Source: Nostoc flagelliforme FACHB-838 (GTDB lineage Bacteria > Cyanobacteriota > Cyanobacteriia > Cyanobacteriales > Nostocaceae). Taken from it: a stretch of 64,000 nucleotides of DNA. How positions within the stretch are numbered: the first letter of the stretch is position 1; each line of letters begins with the position of its first letter. The notes below the pieces were generated by a model, which saw only the letters and a list, made by a program, of their open reading frames with translations, was not told the origin of the DNA and ran no database searches. Made by a program: the position numbers and the translations under genes. The stretch lies in assembly GCF_014698065.1 (NCBI RefSeq), contig NZ_JACJSI010000014.1, positions 52,501 to 116,500 on the forward strand, read 5' to 3'. Positions 1-8,572 of the stretch are shown here, in pieces.

Positions 1-881
1 TTCCTCAAAATATACCAAGTGCCATTACTTGGTCGCCATACTGCGAAGTCACTTTTAATAGAGAAATTATAAATGGCAGGGACAGGAATATCACCATTTA
101 CGCCCAATTCTCTAGTAACTAATTTACCTGTAGAACTGTTAATTATATACCAAGTACCATTACTTGGTCGCCATACTGCAAAATCAGCTCTAGTATCATC
201 ATCGTATTTACCAGGGGCAGCAACATCACCAGTTACGCCCAATTTTCTAATAACTACTTGACCCGTATAACTATTAATTACATACCAAGTACCATTACTG
301 GGTCGCCATAGTGCAAAATCAGTTCTACTATCATAATCATAATCGCCAAGAATGGGAATATCGCCATTTACACCCCATTTTTTAGTAACAGTTTGACCTG
401 TAGAACTATTAATTACATACCAAGTGCCATTACTGGGACGCCATACTGCAAAATCAGTTTTACCATCATTATCATAACTGCCGGGAACAGGAATATCGCC
501 ATCTATGCCCAATTGTTTAGTAACAGTTTGACCTGTAGAACTGTTAATTACATACCAAGTGCGATTACTTGGTCGCCATACTGCAATATCAGTTATCCTA
601 TCACCATCATAATCGCCGCTAACGGGAATATCGCCATTTACACCCCATTTTCTAGTAACTGTTTGACCTGTAGAACTTTTAATTACATACCAAGTACCAT
701 TACTTGGTCGCCATACTGCAATATCAGTTCTACCATCCTTATCATAATTGCCGGGAACGGGAACATCACCAGCTACACCCAATTTTTTAGTAGTAACTTG
801 AGCTTGGGCTTTAAAATTTAAAATTCCAAGAAATAATGGAACAGTTAAAGGAAGCATAAATAATTTGCAACCAATCTTCAT
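1..881 (-). CDS. FG-GAP/VCBS-like repeat protein, secreted, 3' end outside window
   Basis: The reading frame is open from an ATG at 881 to the window edge (293 codons, no stop), with an AAGGAG ribosome site about nine bases upstream. Residues 1-28 look like a signal peptide ending in AQA. The rest is a regular 45-residue repeat, seen at DNA level as an exact 135-bp period (the core GGTCGCCAT-type block recurs at 31, 166, 301, 436, 571 and 706). Each unit has a Trp-Arg-Pro-Ser-Asn-Gly-Thr-Trp-Tyr core and an Asp-rich loop of the form GDYDxDxxTD, the calcium-binding signature of FG-GAP/VCBS beta-propeller blades. Six to seven blades are visible. The likely role is an exported structural or adhesive protein; the function is unknown. 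The C-terminal end, and so the total length, cannot be seen. Confidence 0.85.
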   Translation of the reverse strand, partial: MKIGCKLFMLPLTVPLFLGILNFKAQAQVTTKKLGVAGDVPVPGNYDKDGRTDIAVWRPSNGTWYVIKSSTGQTVTRKWGVNGDIPVSGDYDGDRITDIAVWRPSNRTWYVINSSTGQTVTKQLGIDGDIPVPGSYDNDGKTDFAVWRPSNGTWYVINSSTGQTVTKKWGVNGDIPILGDYDYDSRTDFALWRPSNGTWYVINSYTGQVVIRKLGVTGDVAAPGKYDDDTRADFAVWRPSNGTWYIINSSTGKLVTRELGVNGDIPVPAIYNFSIKSDFAVWRPSNGTWYILR

Positions 882-1395
882 GAGAATATACTCCTTATAA
901 TCAAAATGACTCAAGAGTGTTTTTCTTCAAATTGCACATTTGAAGAAATGATTTTTAGCTTTATGCGTTGTCATGACAAAATCTTAAGTTTTAATGTTAT
1001 ATAGCTTTTGTTTTTCATAAGTAATTTAGCACGATAGATGTAACGCCACTTCTTACGATGGGGGGAGTTATGAGCATAGCCTTCCTGTTACAGAACTCTA
1101 TGCAATGTAGTAGCTTTGCCTATCATAGGAATGAATCATATTTGATTTTTGAAATTATTTACGTGCTACGCGTTCGCGCAGCGTCTCGCAGAGAAACACG
1201 ATAGGTGGGGAATATGGAATCACGCTTTTCGGGTTGAGGGCGAGCTTTTTCAGAAATCAACTCATAGCCCTATACAAGCGAATCATTCTGAAAAAATAAA
1301 TGATGATGAGCTTATCATACGCAGAAAAATGGCAGCAGAATATTGTTTCTGTTGCCAGCTTTTAAGCGCCTATAACTCTAAAATTTTGTCTGGTT
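882..1395. other. Intergenic stretch with repeat remnants
   Basis: No convincing gene. The region between the start of the FG-GAP protein and the 3' end of the superoxide dismutase is AT-rich and holds a GC-rich repeat copy (1162-1197). It also holds a stretch at about 1280-1325 that resembles the DNA just before and at the start of the transposase remnant at 59850-59890. An 86-codon open frame at 1149-1409 runs through both repeats and is not considered a gene. Confidence 0.5.
1162..1197. repeat. GC-rich dispersed repeat, copy 1
   Basis: The block carries GCTACGCGTTCGCGCAGCG followed by TCTCGCAGAGAA. It matches the element inserted in the ABC ATPase gene at 2505-2553 (CCGTTCGCGTAGCGTCTCG core). 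Related copies sit at 33744-33771, 34053-34083, 51344-51378 and 61425-61454. Blocks of this kind are common in Nostoc genomes. Confidence 0.7.
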
Positions 1396-2163
1396 TCAGA
1401 CAAATCTAGCTGCTGCTGCAAACCGCTTGTTAATCTCATCCCAATTAACTACGTTCCACCAAGCATCCAAATAATCGGCGCGGCGATTCTGGTAATTAAG
1501 ATAATATGCATGTTCCCATACGTCATTACCCAAAATAGGATATTTACCTGCACTTAAGGGACTATCTTGATTAGCTGTAGTGGTCACTTCCAATTTGCCA
1601 CCTTTGTTACGCACTAGCCAAACCCAACCACTACCAAAACGACCAGCACCAGCTTCGTTAAACTTTTTTTTGAAAGCTGCAAAAGAGCCAAAATTTTGAT
1701 TAATCGCGGAGGCGATATTTCCTGTTGGTTCTCCTCCACCTTTCGGCTTCATAATTTGCCAGAACATTGAGTGGTTCACATGACCACCGCCATTATTGCG
1801 TACTGTATTACGAATATTTTGTGGTACATTATCAAGTCTCTGCAACAGTTCTTCAACACTTTTACCTTTGAGTTCTGGGTGTTTGGCTAACGCTGCATTC
1901 AGGTTTTTCACATAAGTTGCGTGGTGTTTATCGTGGTGAAATTGCATCGTTTTGGCATCAATGTGTGGTTCCAGTGCTTCGTAAGCGTAAGGTAAAGGCG
2001 GTAATTGGATAGCCCCTGTTGTATTTGGTGTTCTATTTGGTGTTGTAGCGGAAGTTGCAGTATTTTCTTGAGAAAGTTTCTCTGCCGATGCACAAGCATT
2101 TAATGCAAAAGCACCCGCACCTGCTGTTAGTAAGAACAAGAAATTGCGTCGATTAATAGTCAT
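1396..2163 (-). CDS. sodA: Exported Mn-type superoxide dismutase
   Basis: Superoxide dismutase of the Fe/Mn family, 255 aa, converting superoxide to oxygen and hydrogen peroxide. The N-terminus has a twin-arginine (NRRNFLF) followed by a hydrophobic stretch and a lipobox-like LNAC with Cys at about 24. This suggests export and lipid anchoring, giving a membrane-attached enzyme facing the periplasm or thylakoid lumen. The mature domain starts near residue 53. Metal ligands by family alignment are His76 (in HHDKHH), the His of HVNHSMFW, and Asp and His of DVWEHAYY. GGHxNHxxFW and the Gln in NQDSPLS favour manganese. Heterocystous cyanobacteria are known to carry a membrane-associated MnSOD of this kind. 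The gene stands alone. Family certain; metal choice and anchoring inferred. Confidence 0.93.
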   Translation of the reverse strand: MTINRRNFLFLLTAGAGAFALNACASAEKLSQENTATSATTPNRTPNTTGAIQLPPLPYAYEALEPHIDAKTMQFHHDKHHATYVKNLNAALAKHPELKGKSVEELLQRLDNVPQNIRNTVRNNGGGHVNHSMFWQIMKPKGGGEPTGNIASAINQNFGSFAAFKKKFNEAGAGRFGSGWVWLVRNKGGKLEVTTTANQDSPLSAGKYPILGNDVWEHAYYLNYQNRRADYLDAWWNVVNWDEINKRFAAAARFV

Positions 2164-2274
2164 ATAAGTTTTTGCAGCGAATCCATTAAGTCTCTATTGC
2201 AGTTTTTATTTTCTTAGATTCTGGCTACAAAAAATTGGTAATTGGCGATTATTTCTGGCAGTTTAAGAAACTCT

Positions 2275-3417
2275 TTATAAGATTCTGCCCCCAGTTTTGG
2301 GATCAAACACAAACAATTGATTTAAATCGAGTTCTAGAGAAAGGCGATCGCCTGGACGCGGACGCACATCCGCACCCACCTGAATATTCAATACCACCGC
2401 CGAACCAGGTAAGCCAGCACGAATCAAAGTTTCCCTTCCCAAAGGTTCCACCACCTTAACTTCCACAATCAACTGACTCTCATTTGCTTCTTGGCTGGTT
2501 GGCGGTAGCCTGCGGCAAGCCGTTCGCGTAGCGTCTCGTAGAGAAGCGTCTACGTTAATAAAAATATGCTCTGGACGAATCCCCAAATCATAACTATGTC
2601 CTTGACGCAACTGTAATTTTTCTTTTACAACTGCTGGAATTGTTAATAACTGTCCACTTACATCAAAAGCGTTATTTTCATAGATTGCAGGCAAAATATT
2701 CATTGGTGGACTGCCTAAAAAAGTTGCCACCATCTGATTACTAGGACTTGCATAAATAGTTTGGGGATCGCCAATTTGTTGAATCCGTCCGCGATTTAGC
2801 ACGACAATTTTATCAGCCAGAGTCATCGCTTCGACTTGATCGTGGGTGACGTAAATTGTTGTAATGCCTAATTCTTGATGTAGCTGTTTCAATTCTGCCC
2901 TTGTATCATCGCGTAATTGGGCATCTAAATTAGATAAAGGTTCATCAAGTAAAAACACTTGGGGTTCACGAGCGATCGCTCTCCCTAATGCTACCCGTTG
3001 TTGCTGTCCCCCGGAAAGTTGTTTCGGCTTACGATCCAGCAAATGATCCAGAGAAAGCGATCGCGCCACATTCATCACGCGTTCTTGAATGATTTTCCGG
3101 TCAACCTTCCGCATTTGCAAGCCAAAGCCGATGTTTTCTGCCACACTCATGTGAGGATAGAGGGCGTAGTTTTGGAACACCATCGCTACATCCCGTTGTC
3201 TGGCTGGGATATTATTCACCAAGCGATCGCCAATATAGAGTTTGCCAGATGTAGCGGTTTCTAAACCCGCGATCGTTCGCAAAATTGTAGACTTACCACA
3301 ACCCGATGGCCCAACTAAAACCCAAAACTCGCCATCAGGAATTTCAAAGGTAATATCCTCGATCGCGGTGACATTATTAAACCTACGCTTAATATCTTCT
3401 AGACGAACGTTTGCCAT
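2275..3417 (-). CDS. ABC transporter ATP-binding protein, MalK/UgpC type
   Basis: ATPase subunit of a binding-protein-dependent importer, 380 aa, acting on the cytoplasmic face of the membrane and probably energising sugar or glycerol-phosphate uptake. Visible motifs are Walker A GPSGCGKST (about residue 37), Q-loop QNYALYPHM, signature LSGGQQQR, Walker B VFLLDEP and the switch His in YVTHDQ. A C-terminal OB/TOBE-type regulatory region follows, as in MalK. The ATG at 3417 is preferred to a TTG two codons upstream. No permease or binding protein lies nearby, so the ATPase may serve several transporters, as MsmX and UgpC homologues do. A 49-bp dispersed repeat sits in frame inside the C-terminal region, adding about 16 residues. 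Confidence 0.92.
   Translation of the reverse strand: MANVRLEDIKRRFNNVTAIEDITFEIPDGEFWVLVGPSGCGKSTILRTIAGLETATSGKLYIGDRLVNNIPARQRDVAMVFQNYALYPHMSVAENIGFGLQMRKVDRKIIQERVMNVARSLSLDHLLDRKPKQLSGGQQQRVALGRAIAREPQVFLLDEPLSNLDAQLRDDTRAELKQLHQELGITTIYVTHDQVEAMTLADKIVVLNRGRIQQIGDPQTIYASPSNQMVATFLGSPPMNILPAIYENNAFDVSGQLLTIPAVVKEKLQLRQGHSYDLGIRPEHIFINVDASLRDATRTACRRLPPTSQEANESQLIVEVKVVEPLGRETLIRAGLPGSAVVLNIQVGADVRPRPGDRLSLELDLNQLFVFDPKTGGRIL
2505..2553. repeat. GC-rich dispersed repeat inserted in the ABC ATPase gene
   Basis: The 49-bp block begins GTAGCCTGCGGCAAGCCG and ends GAGAAGCGTCTAC, so its ends form a short GTAG/CTAC inverted pair. It belongs to the repeat family listed at 1162. On the coding strand it is read through without a stop and encodes an Arg/Ala/Thr-rich stretch (around SLRDATRTACRRLP) at a surface loop of the C-terminal region, where MalK-type proteins have no such sequence. 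Confidence 0.75.
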
Positions 3418-3468
3418 TATCAAATTTGATATTTTCAGTTTGGGATCTGCGGCACTTCCAACTCACTA

Positions 3469-3714
3469 CTAGGAGGTTTTATCCACCCCTTCTGAGGAAC
3501 TGTGAGGCTGCTTTGCAAGTGCAGAAACTTGATTGTCCTGCACAACTCCAATCAGAAATCTTAGAGCCTCATTCACAGCATCGGCATTAGGAAAAACCTC
3601 TGCAACATCAGGTTCTCAACGAATTGTTGTTTTCCCAAAGCTTTTTCGTTCCGGGCCGAACTTTCTGACTTTTAGACTTTTTAAGTCATACTCTGATCGC
3701 AGTTCGTCTTCCAT
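3469..3714 (-). pseudogene. Antitoxin gene of a BrnT-type module, interrupted by one stop
   Basis: The frame opens with ATG at 3714, seven bases after the BrnT-like stop, and reads MEDELRSEYDLKSL. A TGA at 3616-3618 (codon 33) interrupts it inside what would be an IRxEPDVAEVFPN segment. The same frame continues cleanly to a TAG at 3469-3471 (81 codons). The second half, with DPVAE-like, NADAVNEALRFLI features, resembles the ribbon-helix-helix-like small proteins that follow BrnT toxins in cyanobacteria. One nonsense change (a Leu codon such as TTA to TGA) would explain the lesion. Either the gene is dead or the first 32 residues are all that is made. Identification is from memory of the family. 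Confidence 0.7.
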
Positions 3715-3721
3715 TTCTGGC

Positions 3722-3994
3722 TTATCCTTCTTTGTATGCTTCTCCCTCGGATCGTGTTACTTCTCTTGCACTAATGAGACGAATCGAATTTCCTTTCTCT
3801 GTATACGACATGATTAGTAAACGTCCCCGATTTGACTCTCCAATAATAAGGTAACGCTCCTCATCATCAGAGTGGTCTGGATCATAGAAGTCAACATAGA
3901 GCGGATCGTCGAAAACAGTTTTGGCTTCTTCAGAGGAAACCTGATGTTTTAAAAAATTTATTGCTGCTTTGTTTTCGTTCCACTCAAACTTAAT
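3722..3994 (-). CDS. BrnT-family ribonuclease toxin without a canonical start codon
   Basis: The frame encodes a 90-residue protein of the normal BrnT length: KFEWNENKA near the start, SSEEAKTVFDDP, DDEERYLIIGES and a C-terminal IRLISAREVTR. These are the hallmarks of BrnT toxins, which cut RNA. At the position where the family has its Met there is ATT (3992-3994), and between that codon and the upstream in-frame TAG there is no ATG, GTG or TTG. The gene is therefore silenced, started from ATT, or just lost its start. It lies between a HicB-like gene (stop at 4017, 22 bases upstream) and the broken antitoxin gene. No internal stop or frameshift is present, so the decay looks recent. Family assignment good; activity doubtful. 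Confidence 0.72.
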   Translation of the reverse strand: MKFEWNENKAAINFLKHQVSSEEAKTVFDDPLYVDFYDPDHSDDEERYLIIGESNRGRLLIMSYTEKGNSIRLISAREVTRSEGEAYKEG

Positions 3995-4016
3995 GAAATT
4001 ATTAAATCTCTACCTT

Positions 4017-4220
4017 TTAAATACCTATAAATTCTGGTATTTCTTCATCACTTTGTGTTTCCAAACAAAGTTCAATTACTTCTTTGATATTAGCCATCAA
4101 CTCATCAATTCTTTCTCCTTGACTGTAACAGGCTTTTAGCTGAGGGACTTCTCCAACATAGTAGCCATCTTCATCCCGTTCAATGATGACGTAAAATTCT
4201 CTGTTGGTGGGATTGATCAT
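4017..4220 (-). CDS. HicB-like antitoxin / small DUF1902-type protein
   Basis: A 67-residue protein with the HicB fold pattern: an FYVIIERDEDGYYVGEVPQLKACYSQG strand-loop-strand (partial RNase-H-like fold), then a helix with ELMANIKEVIELCLE. HicB-like proteins bind and silence HicA mRNA-cleaving toxins, but no HicA gene is adjacent. The protein ends PEFIGI at a TAA (4017-4019), and the next codons in frame (Lys Val Glu Ile, then stop) match the usual family ending, where a Gln stands in place of the stop. One CAA to TAA change may therefore have shortened the protein by about five residues. It lies just upstream of the BrnT-like frame and may be part of the same decaying module or an orphan. 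Confidence 0.7.
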   Translation of the reverse strand: MINPTNREFYVIIERDEDGYYVGEVPQLKACYSQGERIDELMANIKEVIELCLETQSDEEIPEFIGI

Positions 4221-4245
4221 AATCTATTTGTACATAGGCTCAAAA

Positions 4246-4974
4246 TCATTGTTCTGGATTCTTCGACCAAGCTGGGTGAGAAAGTAAAGAAGCAAAAACT
4301 CGTACTCCCCGAAGTTGATTAGAGAGGGGTAAGTGACCTCTAGGCGCACTCAAATCCCAGGTAAACTCGTTAGGGTATCGTGTCCAGTTATTACCTGCTT
4401 TCCAGCCAATTTTCGGCCAGAAGTTCTCCCAGTTTTTGCCCAAACTTAACCAGATTTCTCGCTGCACTGAAAAACCAAATTTACCTTCGGAGTGGACTAG
4501 CCAGAGGTTGTTAATGGTTTGCAAGTCAACAGCCGAGGTATTTTCTACCTCAGTAAAGTACAACCATTTTCGTTGTACAGCCGTTGGCCCTGATAGTTCA
4601 CACATTTTTTCGATGGTGACGCGATCGGCTGCTTGGAAGTCTTGAACAGCTAGTAGCTGTTGCAAAGAATTATAGTTAATCCCGCACTCTGATTTTAGAG
4701 GTACAATTCCTTCAGGAAAAGAGGAGCGCAGAAATTCTTTGGCTTGAGGTACATCAGAGTTGTAGAGGACTTGGTAAGCTTTGCCATCGATCCAAGTCGC
4801 TGGGTTTTCGCGTCGTTTCAGTAAAAATTCCATCAACACGTCTAATCCCTCATTACCTAACTCAGCTAATTGTGGGATTATCTGTTGTTGGACTTTTTCA
4901 GACCCAGCGATTAACGGTCGTCGGAGGGAGTCGATGTCATTTGCAGGGCCTGATAAAATCATTGGGTCTGTCAT
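4246..4974 (-). CDS. gun4: GUN4 protein, activator of magnesium chelatase
   Basis: A 242-residue GUN4 homologue, a soluble porphyrin-binding protein that carries protoporphyrin IX and Mg-protoporphyrin and stimulates Mg-chelatase in chlorophyll synthesis. It has the cyanobacterial layout: an N-terminal helical bundle (about residues 1-85) and a GUN4 core (about 95-225) with NYNSLQQLLAVQDFQAAD, RKWLYFTEVEN, NNLWLVHSEGKFGFSVQREIW and the Trp-rich FWPKIGWK/FTWDLSAPRGHLP segment. Length is close to known cyanobacterial GUN4 proteins. The gene stands alone on the minus strand; icd is divergent, with a 274-bp gap in between. Start ATG 4974 fits the N-terminal bundle. Confidence 0.93.
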   Translation of the reverse strand: MTDPMILSGPANDIDSLRRPLIAGSEKVQQQIIPQLAELGNEGLDVLMEFLLKRRENPATWIDGKAYQVLYNSDVPQAKEFLRSSFPEGIVPLKSECGINYNSLQQLLAVQDFQAADRVTIEKMCELSGPTAVQRKWLYFTEVENTSAVDLQTINNLWLVHSEGKFGFSVQREIWLSLGKNWENFWPKIGWKAGNNWTRYPNEFTWDLSAPRGHLPLSNQLRGVRVFASLLSHPAWSKNPEQ

Positions 4975-5248
4975 GCCATTCTCGTTTTAGCGGTCAGTGA
5001 AAGAGCGGTAAGCTATCTTGCTCCTCCAAGGTGAAGCACTGATAGCGAAAAGTAGTTTACTATTTTTAATCGTACAAAATTGCGATCGCTTCACTGAATC
5101 CCACACTTAATCCCCAAATAATGTACAAGGGAAATAGGGGGAGAATCTGTGCCTTATGGCTTGGTGAACAAAAGACATAGCAAAATATACAAGCCTGCCA
5201 CATAAGGTTTTTTTGAATAGCAGCGTATCGATTAGGAGTGTGTGAAGT

Positions 5249-6670
5249 ATGTACGAAAAGATTACCCCCCCCGCAGCCGGAGCAAAAATCACCTTTAAAA
5301 ATGGTGAACCAATCGTACCGGACAATCCAATTATCCCCTTTATTCGTGGCGATGGTACAGGTATAGACATCTGGCCTGCTACCCAAAAGGTGCTAGATGC
5401 TGCGGTAGCTAAAGCATACAAGGGTCAGCGTCAAATTAGTTGGTTTAAGGTTTACGCCGGGGATGAAGCCTGCGATTTATACGGCACATACCAGTATTTA
5501 CCTCAAGACACTCTGACGGCAATTGAAGAATATGGTGTAGCGATTAAAGGGCCTTTGACTACTCCCGTTGGGGGAGGAATTCGTTCTTTAAATGTAGCGC
5601 TGCGACAAATTTTTGACTTGTATGCCTGCGTGCGTCCTTGCCGTTACTATGCAGGTACGCCCTCACCGCACAAAAATCCCGAAAAGCTGGATGTAATTGT
5701 TTATCGGGAGAATACGGAAGATATTTATTTGGGCATTGAGTGGCGACAAGGTAGCGAAATCGGCGATCGCTTAATTAAAATTCTCAATGAAGAACTGATC
5801 CCCGCCACCCCAGAACACGGGAAAAAACGCATTCCTCTTGATTCTGGTATTGGCATCAAACCCATCAGCAAAACTGGCTCCCAGCGCCTAGTCAGACGTG
5901 CCATCAAACACGCGTTGCTATTGCCCAAAAACAAGCAACAAGTCACTTTGGTGCATAAGGGCAACATCATGAAGTACACCGAAGGCGCTTTCCGCGATTG
6001 GGGTTATGAAGTAGCAACCAGCGAATTTCGCCAAGAAACTGTCACCGAACGGGAATCTTGGATTTTGAGTAACAAGGAAAAAAATCCGAATATTTCCTTA
6101 GAAGAAAACGCCCGCGAGATTGATCCTGGGTTTGATAATCTCACCGATGAGAAGAAAGCGCAAATTGTCAAGGAAGTCGAAACTGTTCTTAACACAATTT
6201 GGGCAACCCACGGCGATGGCAAATGGAAAGAGAAAGTTTTGGTGAATGACCGAATTGCTGACAGTATTTTTCAACAAATCCAAACCAGACCGGATGAGTA
6301 TTCGATTTTGGCGACAATGAACTTAAACGGCGATTATTTGTCTGATGCGGCTGCTGCCATTGTTGGTGGATTGGGAATGGGGCCAGGGGCAAATATTGGT
6401 GATTCTAGTGCCATATTTGAAGCTACCCACGGTACTGCACCCAAACACGCCGGATTGGATCGGATTAATCCTGGTTCGGTGATTTTGTCTGGTGTGATGA
6501 TGCTGGAATTTATGGGTTGGCAAGAAGCCGCAGACCTAATTAAGAAGGGTTTAAGCGATGCGATCGCGAGTAGTCAAGTCACCTATGATTTAGCCCGTTT
6601 GCTAGAACCGCCAGTTAAACCATTAAAATGTTCTGAATTTGCTGAGGCAATTATTCAGCATTTTGGTTAA
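5249..6670 (+). CDS. icd: NADP-dependent isocitrate dehydrogenase
   Basis: A 473-residue isocitrate dehydrogenase that converts isocitrate to 2-oxoglutarate, the carbon skeleton for ammonium assimilation and the nitrogen-status signal in cyanobacteria. Visible features are an N-terminal [14 protein letters not shown], the substrate-binding [13 protein letters not shown] with the SxNxxxR pattern, the [12 protein letters not shown] stretch, the metal/substrate Asp region [27 protein letters not shown] and the cofactor loop [12 protein letters not shown]. Like other cyanobacterial enzymes it is longer than E. coli Icd, with an insertion around 255-300 ([20 protein letters not shown]). The ATG is preceded by AGGAG ten bases upstream. 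No clear NtcA box (GTA-N8-TAC) was found in the upstream gap. Confidence 0.96.
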   Translation: MYEKITPPAAGAKITFKNGEPIVPDNPIIPFIRGDGTGIDIWPATQKVLDAAVAKAYKGQRQISWFKVYAGDEACDLYGTYQYLPQDTLTAIEEYGVAIKGPLTTPVGGGIRSLNVALRQIFDLYACVRPCRYYAGTPSPHKNPEKLDVIVYRENTEDIYLGIEWRQGSEIGDRLIKILNEELIPATPEHGKKRIPLDSGIGIKPISKTGSQRLVRRAIKHALLLPKNKQQVTLVHKGNIMKYTEGAFRDWGYEVATSEFRQETVTERESWILSNKEKNPNISLEENAREIDPGFDNLTDEKKAQIVKEVETVLNTIWATHGDGKWKEKVLVNDRIADSIFQQIQTRPDEYSILATMNLNGDYLSDAAAAIVGGLGMGPGANIGDSSAIFEATHGTAPKHAGLDRINPGSVILSGVMMLEFMGWQEAADLIKKGLSDAIASSQVTYDLARLLEPPVKPLKCSEFAEAIIQHFG

Positions 6671-6693
6671 TTCTATTAGGGTTAATTAGTCAA

Positions 6694-6773
6694 TTGATCC
6701 CCCTAATTCCCCCTTAAAAAGGGGGACTTTGAGAGCTTTTGCCCCCCTTTTTAAGGGGGGTTAGGGGGATCAA
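6694..6773. repeat. Inverted repeat of about 33-bp arms after icd
   Basis: The left arm starts TTGATCCCCCTAATTCCCCC and the right arm ends GGGGGGTTAGGGGGATCAA. The arms pair with few mismatches, and each also contains its own small C-run/G-run hairpin (CCCCCTTAAAAAGGGGG). It lies 24 bp after the icd stop and may act as a transcription end. Such C/G-run palindromes are widespread in Nostoc genomes. Confidence 0.75.
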
Positions 6774-7063
6774 AAGTCTGTAACGCAACTCTAAAAGACT
6801 TGTGTCTACACCGTAGCTTTGGCAAAGGGGGATTAGGGGGGTAATTCAACTTCTGTGTACACCGTAGCCTAGAAAGGTCAAAGTGTATTGCTTCCATTTG
6901 AAAACCGCTATAGTTTAACTTTTAGCTGTTATTTGTTCGTTGTCTAGGCTTTTTAAGCGAATGACCAAACAACTTTGAGAAAGCTCTAACAATTTCTATT
7001 TGCTAAGTCAGCATTTTTACTAAATCAACCATTTTAAAAAAGCGAAATGGCATTTTATTTGCA

Positions 7064-7320
7064 AAAAACCCCAAGATTCAGAAAGCGATCTGGGGTTTGA
7101 GAAAGCAAAAGCTTCTTTTACTTACGGAAAACACCGAAATGAGTAAGCAAACTGGGGTTTGAGAAAGCAAAAGCTTCTTTTACTTACGGAAAACACCGAA
7201 ATGAGTAAGCAAACTAGGGTTTGAGAAAACAAAAGCTTCTTTTACTTGCAGAAAACACCAAAATGAGTAAGCAAACTGGGGTTTGAGTAAGTCAAAGCTT
7301 ATTTTGAGAAAGTAATTGCA
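7064..7320. repeat. 62-bp tandem repeat, about 3.5 copies
   Basis: The block TGGGGTTTGAG recurs at 7091, 7153, 7215 (as TAGGGTTTGAG) and 7277, an exact 62-bp spacing. Copies one and two are nearly identical; the third and the partial fourth have drifted, and a degraded unit precedes the first. Every unit holds AAAGCAAAAGCTTCTTTTAC and ATGAGTAAGCAAAC. There are no variable spacers, so this is not a CRISPR array, and no frame stays open through it. Confidence 0.85.
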
Positions 7321-7430
7321 GATTTTGCTTATTGAATTTAGTCAAAATATGAAGTTTAGATAAAATTATTGAAAAAATTGCTGATAAATTTTGATCCGTC
7401 AGATTTTAAAGTAGTCAAAAAACAAAGTCC

Positions 7431-7461
7431 CCGGCTTTTCTAAAAAGTCGGAGATTTTTTT
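7431..7461. terminator. Bidirectional hairpin terminator between icd and mtnA
   Basis: Stem CCGGCTTTT (7431-7439), loop CTA, AAAAGTCGG (7443-7451, one G-T pair), followed on the plus strand by a run of seven T. On the minus strand the hairpin is followed by a T-rich stretch. It lies about 50 bp past the mtnA stop and can end mtnA transcripts. Confidence 0.65.
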
Positions 7462-7510
7462 GGGGCAATTCCTTATAAAGTTTCCGTTATTCGGATTTAA
7501 AGCGACTCAA

Positions 7511-8572
7511 TTACACTAATTGCTTTACCTGTGATTTTGCTAATTTATCAGGTGCGATCGCTCCATTCTCTGTAATGATCGCTGTAATCAACTCAGCCGG
7601 AGTCACATCAAAAGCTGGGTTATAAAAATCTACACCCGCAGGAGTGAGAATGGTATCACCAACTTGATAGATTTCTGTTGGTTCGCGTTCCTCAATGGGA
7701 ATTTGGCTACCATCAGATAATTCAAAATCAACGGTAGAAAGGGGTGCAGCGACAAAGAAGGGGATATTATGTGCTTTAGCTGCGATCGCAACACTATATG
7801 TACCAATTTTGTTAGCAGTGTCGCCATTAGCAGCAATGCGATCGGCACCTACAACTACAGCATGAATCAAACCCTGTTTCATGCAATGGGCTGCCATATT
7901 ATCAGTAATTAATGTAACTGGAATACCTTCTTGGACACATTCCCAAGTGGTGAGTTTTGCACCTTGCAAACGGGGACGGGTTTCGTCGGCAAATAAACGT
8001 TCTAAACGTCCTTGTCTCCATGCAGAACGCACCACACCCAAGGCTGTGCCATAACCAGCAGTAGCTAGCGCCCCAGCGTTACAGTGAGTAAGCAGCCTCA
8101 GCTTTTCTGGGGTAGACGGTAAAACAGCCAAACCATGATCACCGATCGCTTGACAGGTTTGCAAATCTTCAGCGTTGATTGCTTGAGCTGTTTGGAAAAG
8201 GGTTTGCTTAATCTCTTCTATTGTTCCTAGCGTTTCGTAGGCGGCTTTCATCATTCGGCTAATTGCCCAAAATAAATTTACCGCCGTTGGACGAGTAGAA
8301 CGCAACAACTGGGCTACTTTATCTAAGTGTTGCAAAAATTCGTGGCGATCGCTTGTTTGAATTTCCCTTGCACCAAGATACATTCCATAAGCCGCAGCCA
8401 CACCAATTGCTGGCGCACCTCGAACAATCATCGTTTTAATTGCCCGCGCCATATCTTCACTGCGGTGAATTTCCACGAATGTATATTCGTTTGGTAGGCG
8501 GGTTTGATCAATTAGTGACACTGAGTTGTTGTGCCAAATAACGGGATAAACCTGGTTTAAAGAAGGTGTCAC
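7511..8572 (-). CDS. mtnA: S-methyl-5-thioribose-1-phosphate isomerase
   Basis: Enzyme of the methionine salvage pathway that isomerises methylthioribose-1-phosphate to methylthioribulose-1-phosphate; eIF2B-alpha-like fold. Visible motifs are [35 protein letters not shown] (catalytic Cys), ITDNMAAH and the Asp-containing [20 protein letters not shown]. About 353 aa, normal for the family. A longer frame exists from a TTG at 8593, but the extra residues (NSERSD) come from a GGAGCGAAGCGACG sequence common in Nostoc repeats. The GTG at 8572 gives the usual start ([13 protein letters not shown]) and has GGAG upstream. No other methionine-salvage gene is adjacent. Confidence 0.93.
   Translation of the reverse strand: MTPSLNQVYPVIWHNNSVSLIDQTRLPNEYTFVEIHRSEDMARAIKTMIVRGAPAIGVAAAYGMYLGAREIQTSDRHEFLQHLDKVAQLLRSTRPTAVNLFWAISRMMKAAYETLGTIEEIKQTLFQTAQAINAEDLQTCQAIGDHGLAVLPSTPEKLRLLTHCNAGALATAGYGTALGVVRSAWRQGRLERLFADETRPRLQGAKLTTWECVQEGIPVTLITDNMAAHCMKQGLIHAVVVGADRIAANGDTANKIGTYSVAIAAKAHNIPFFVAAPLSTVDFELSDGSQIPIEEREPTEIYQVGDTILTPAGVDFYNPAFDVTPAELITAIITENGAIAPDKLAKSQVKQLV

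Larger units (their letters stand above)
6671..7510. other. Gene-free region of repeats between icd and mtnA
   Basis: No open frame of note. In order it contains a large inverted repeat (6694-6773), a partial further copy of its arm near 6825-6846, a low-complexity stretch, a 62-bp tandem repeat (about 7064-7320) and a bidirectional hairpin terminator (7431-7461). icd and mtnA converge here. Confidence 0.7.

Noticed and set aside
1149..1409. 86-codon plus-strand open frame
   Set aside because: It runs through a dispersed repeat and a transposase-like remnant, overlaps the end of the SOD gene and has no ribosome site or family likeness.
3533..3817. 94-codon plus-strand open frame
   Set aside because: It is the shadow of the BrnT-like toxin and its antitoxin on the minus strand, which have clear family sequence.
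5041..5248. NtcA box upstream of icd
   Set aside because: icd is nitrogen-regulated in some cyanobacteria, but no GTA-N8-TAC with a spaced -10 box was found.
7064..7320. Possible CRISPR array
   Set aside because: The repeats are directly adjacent 62-bp units without variable spacers, and no cas gene is in the window.
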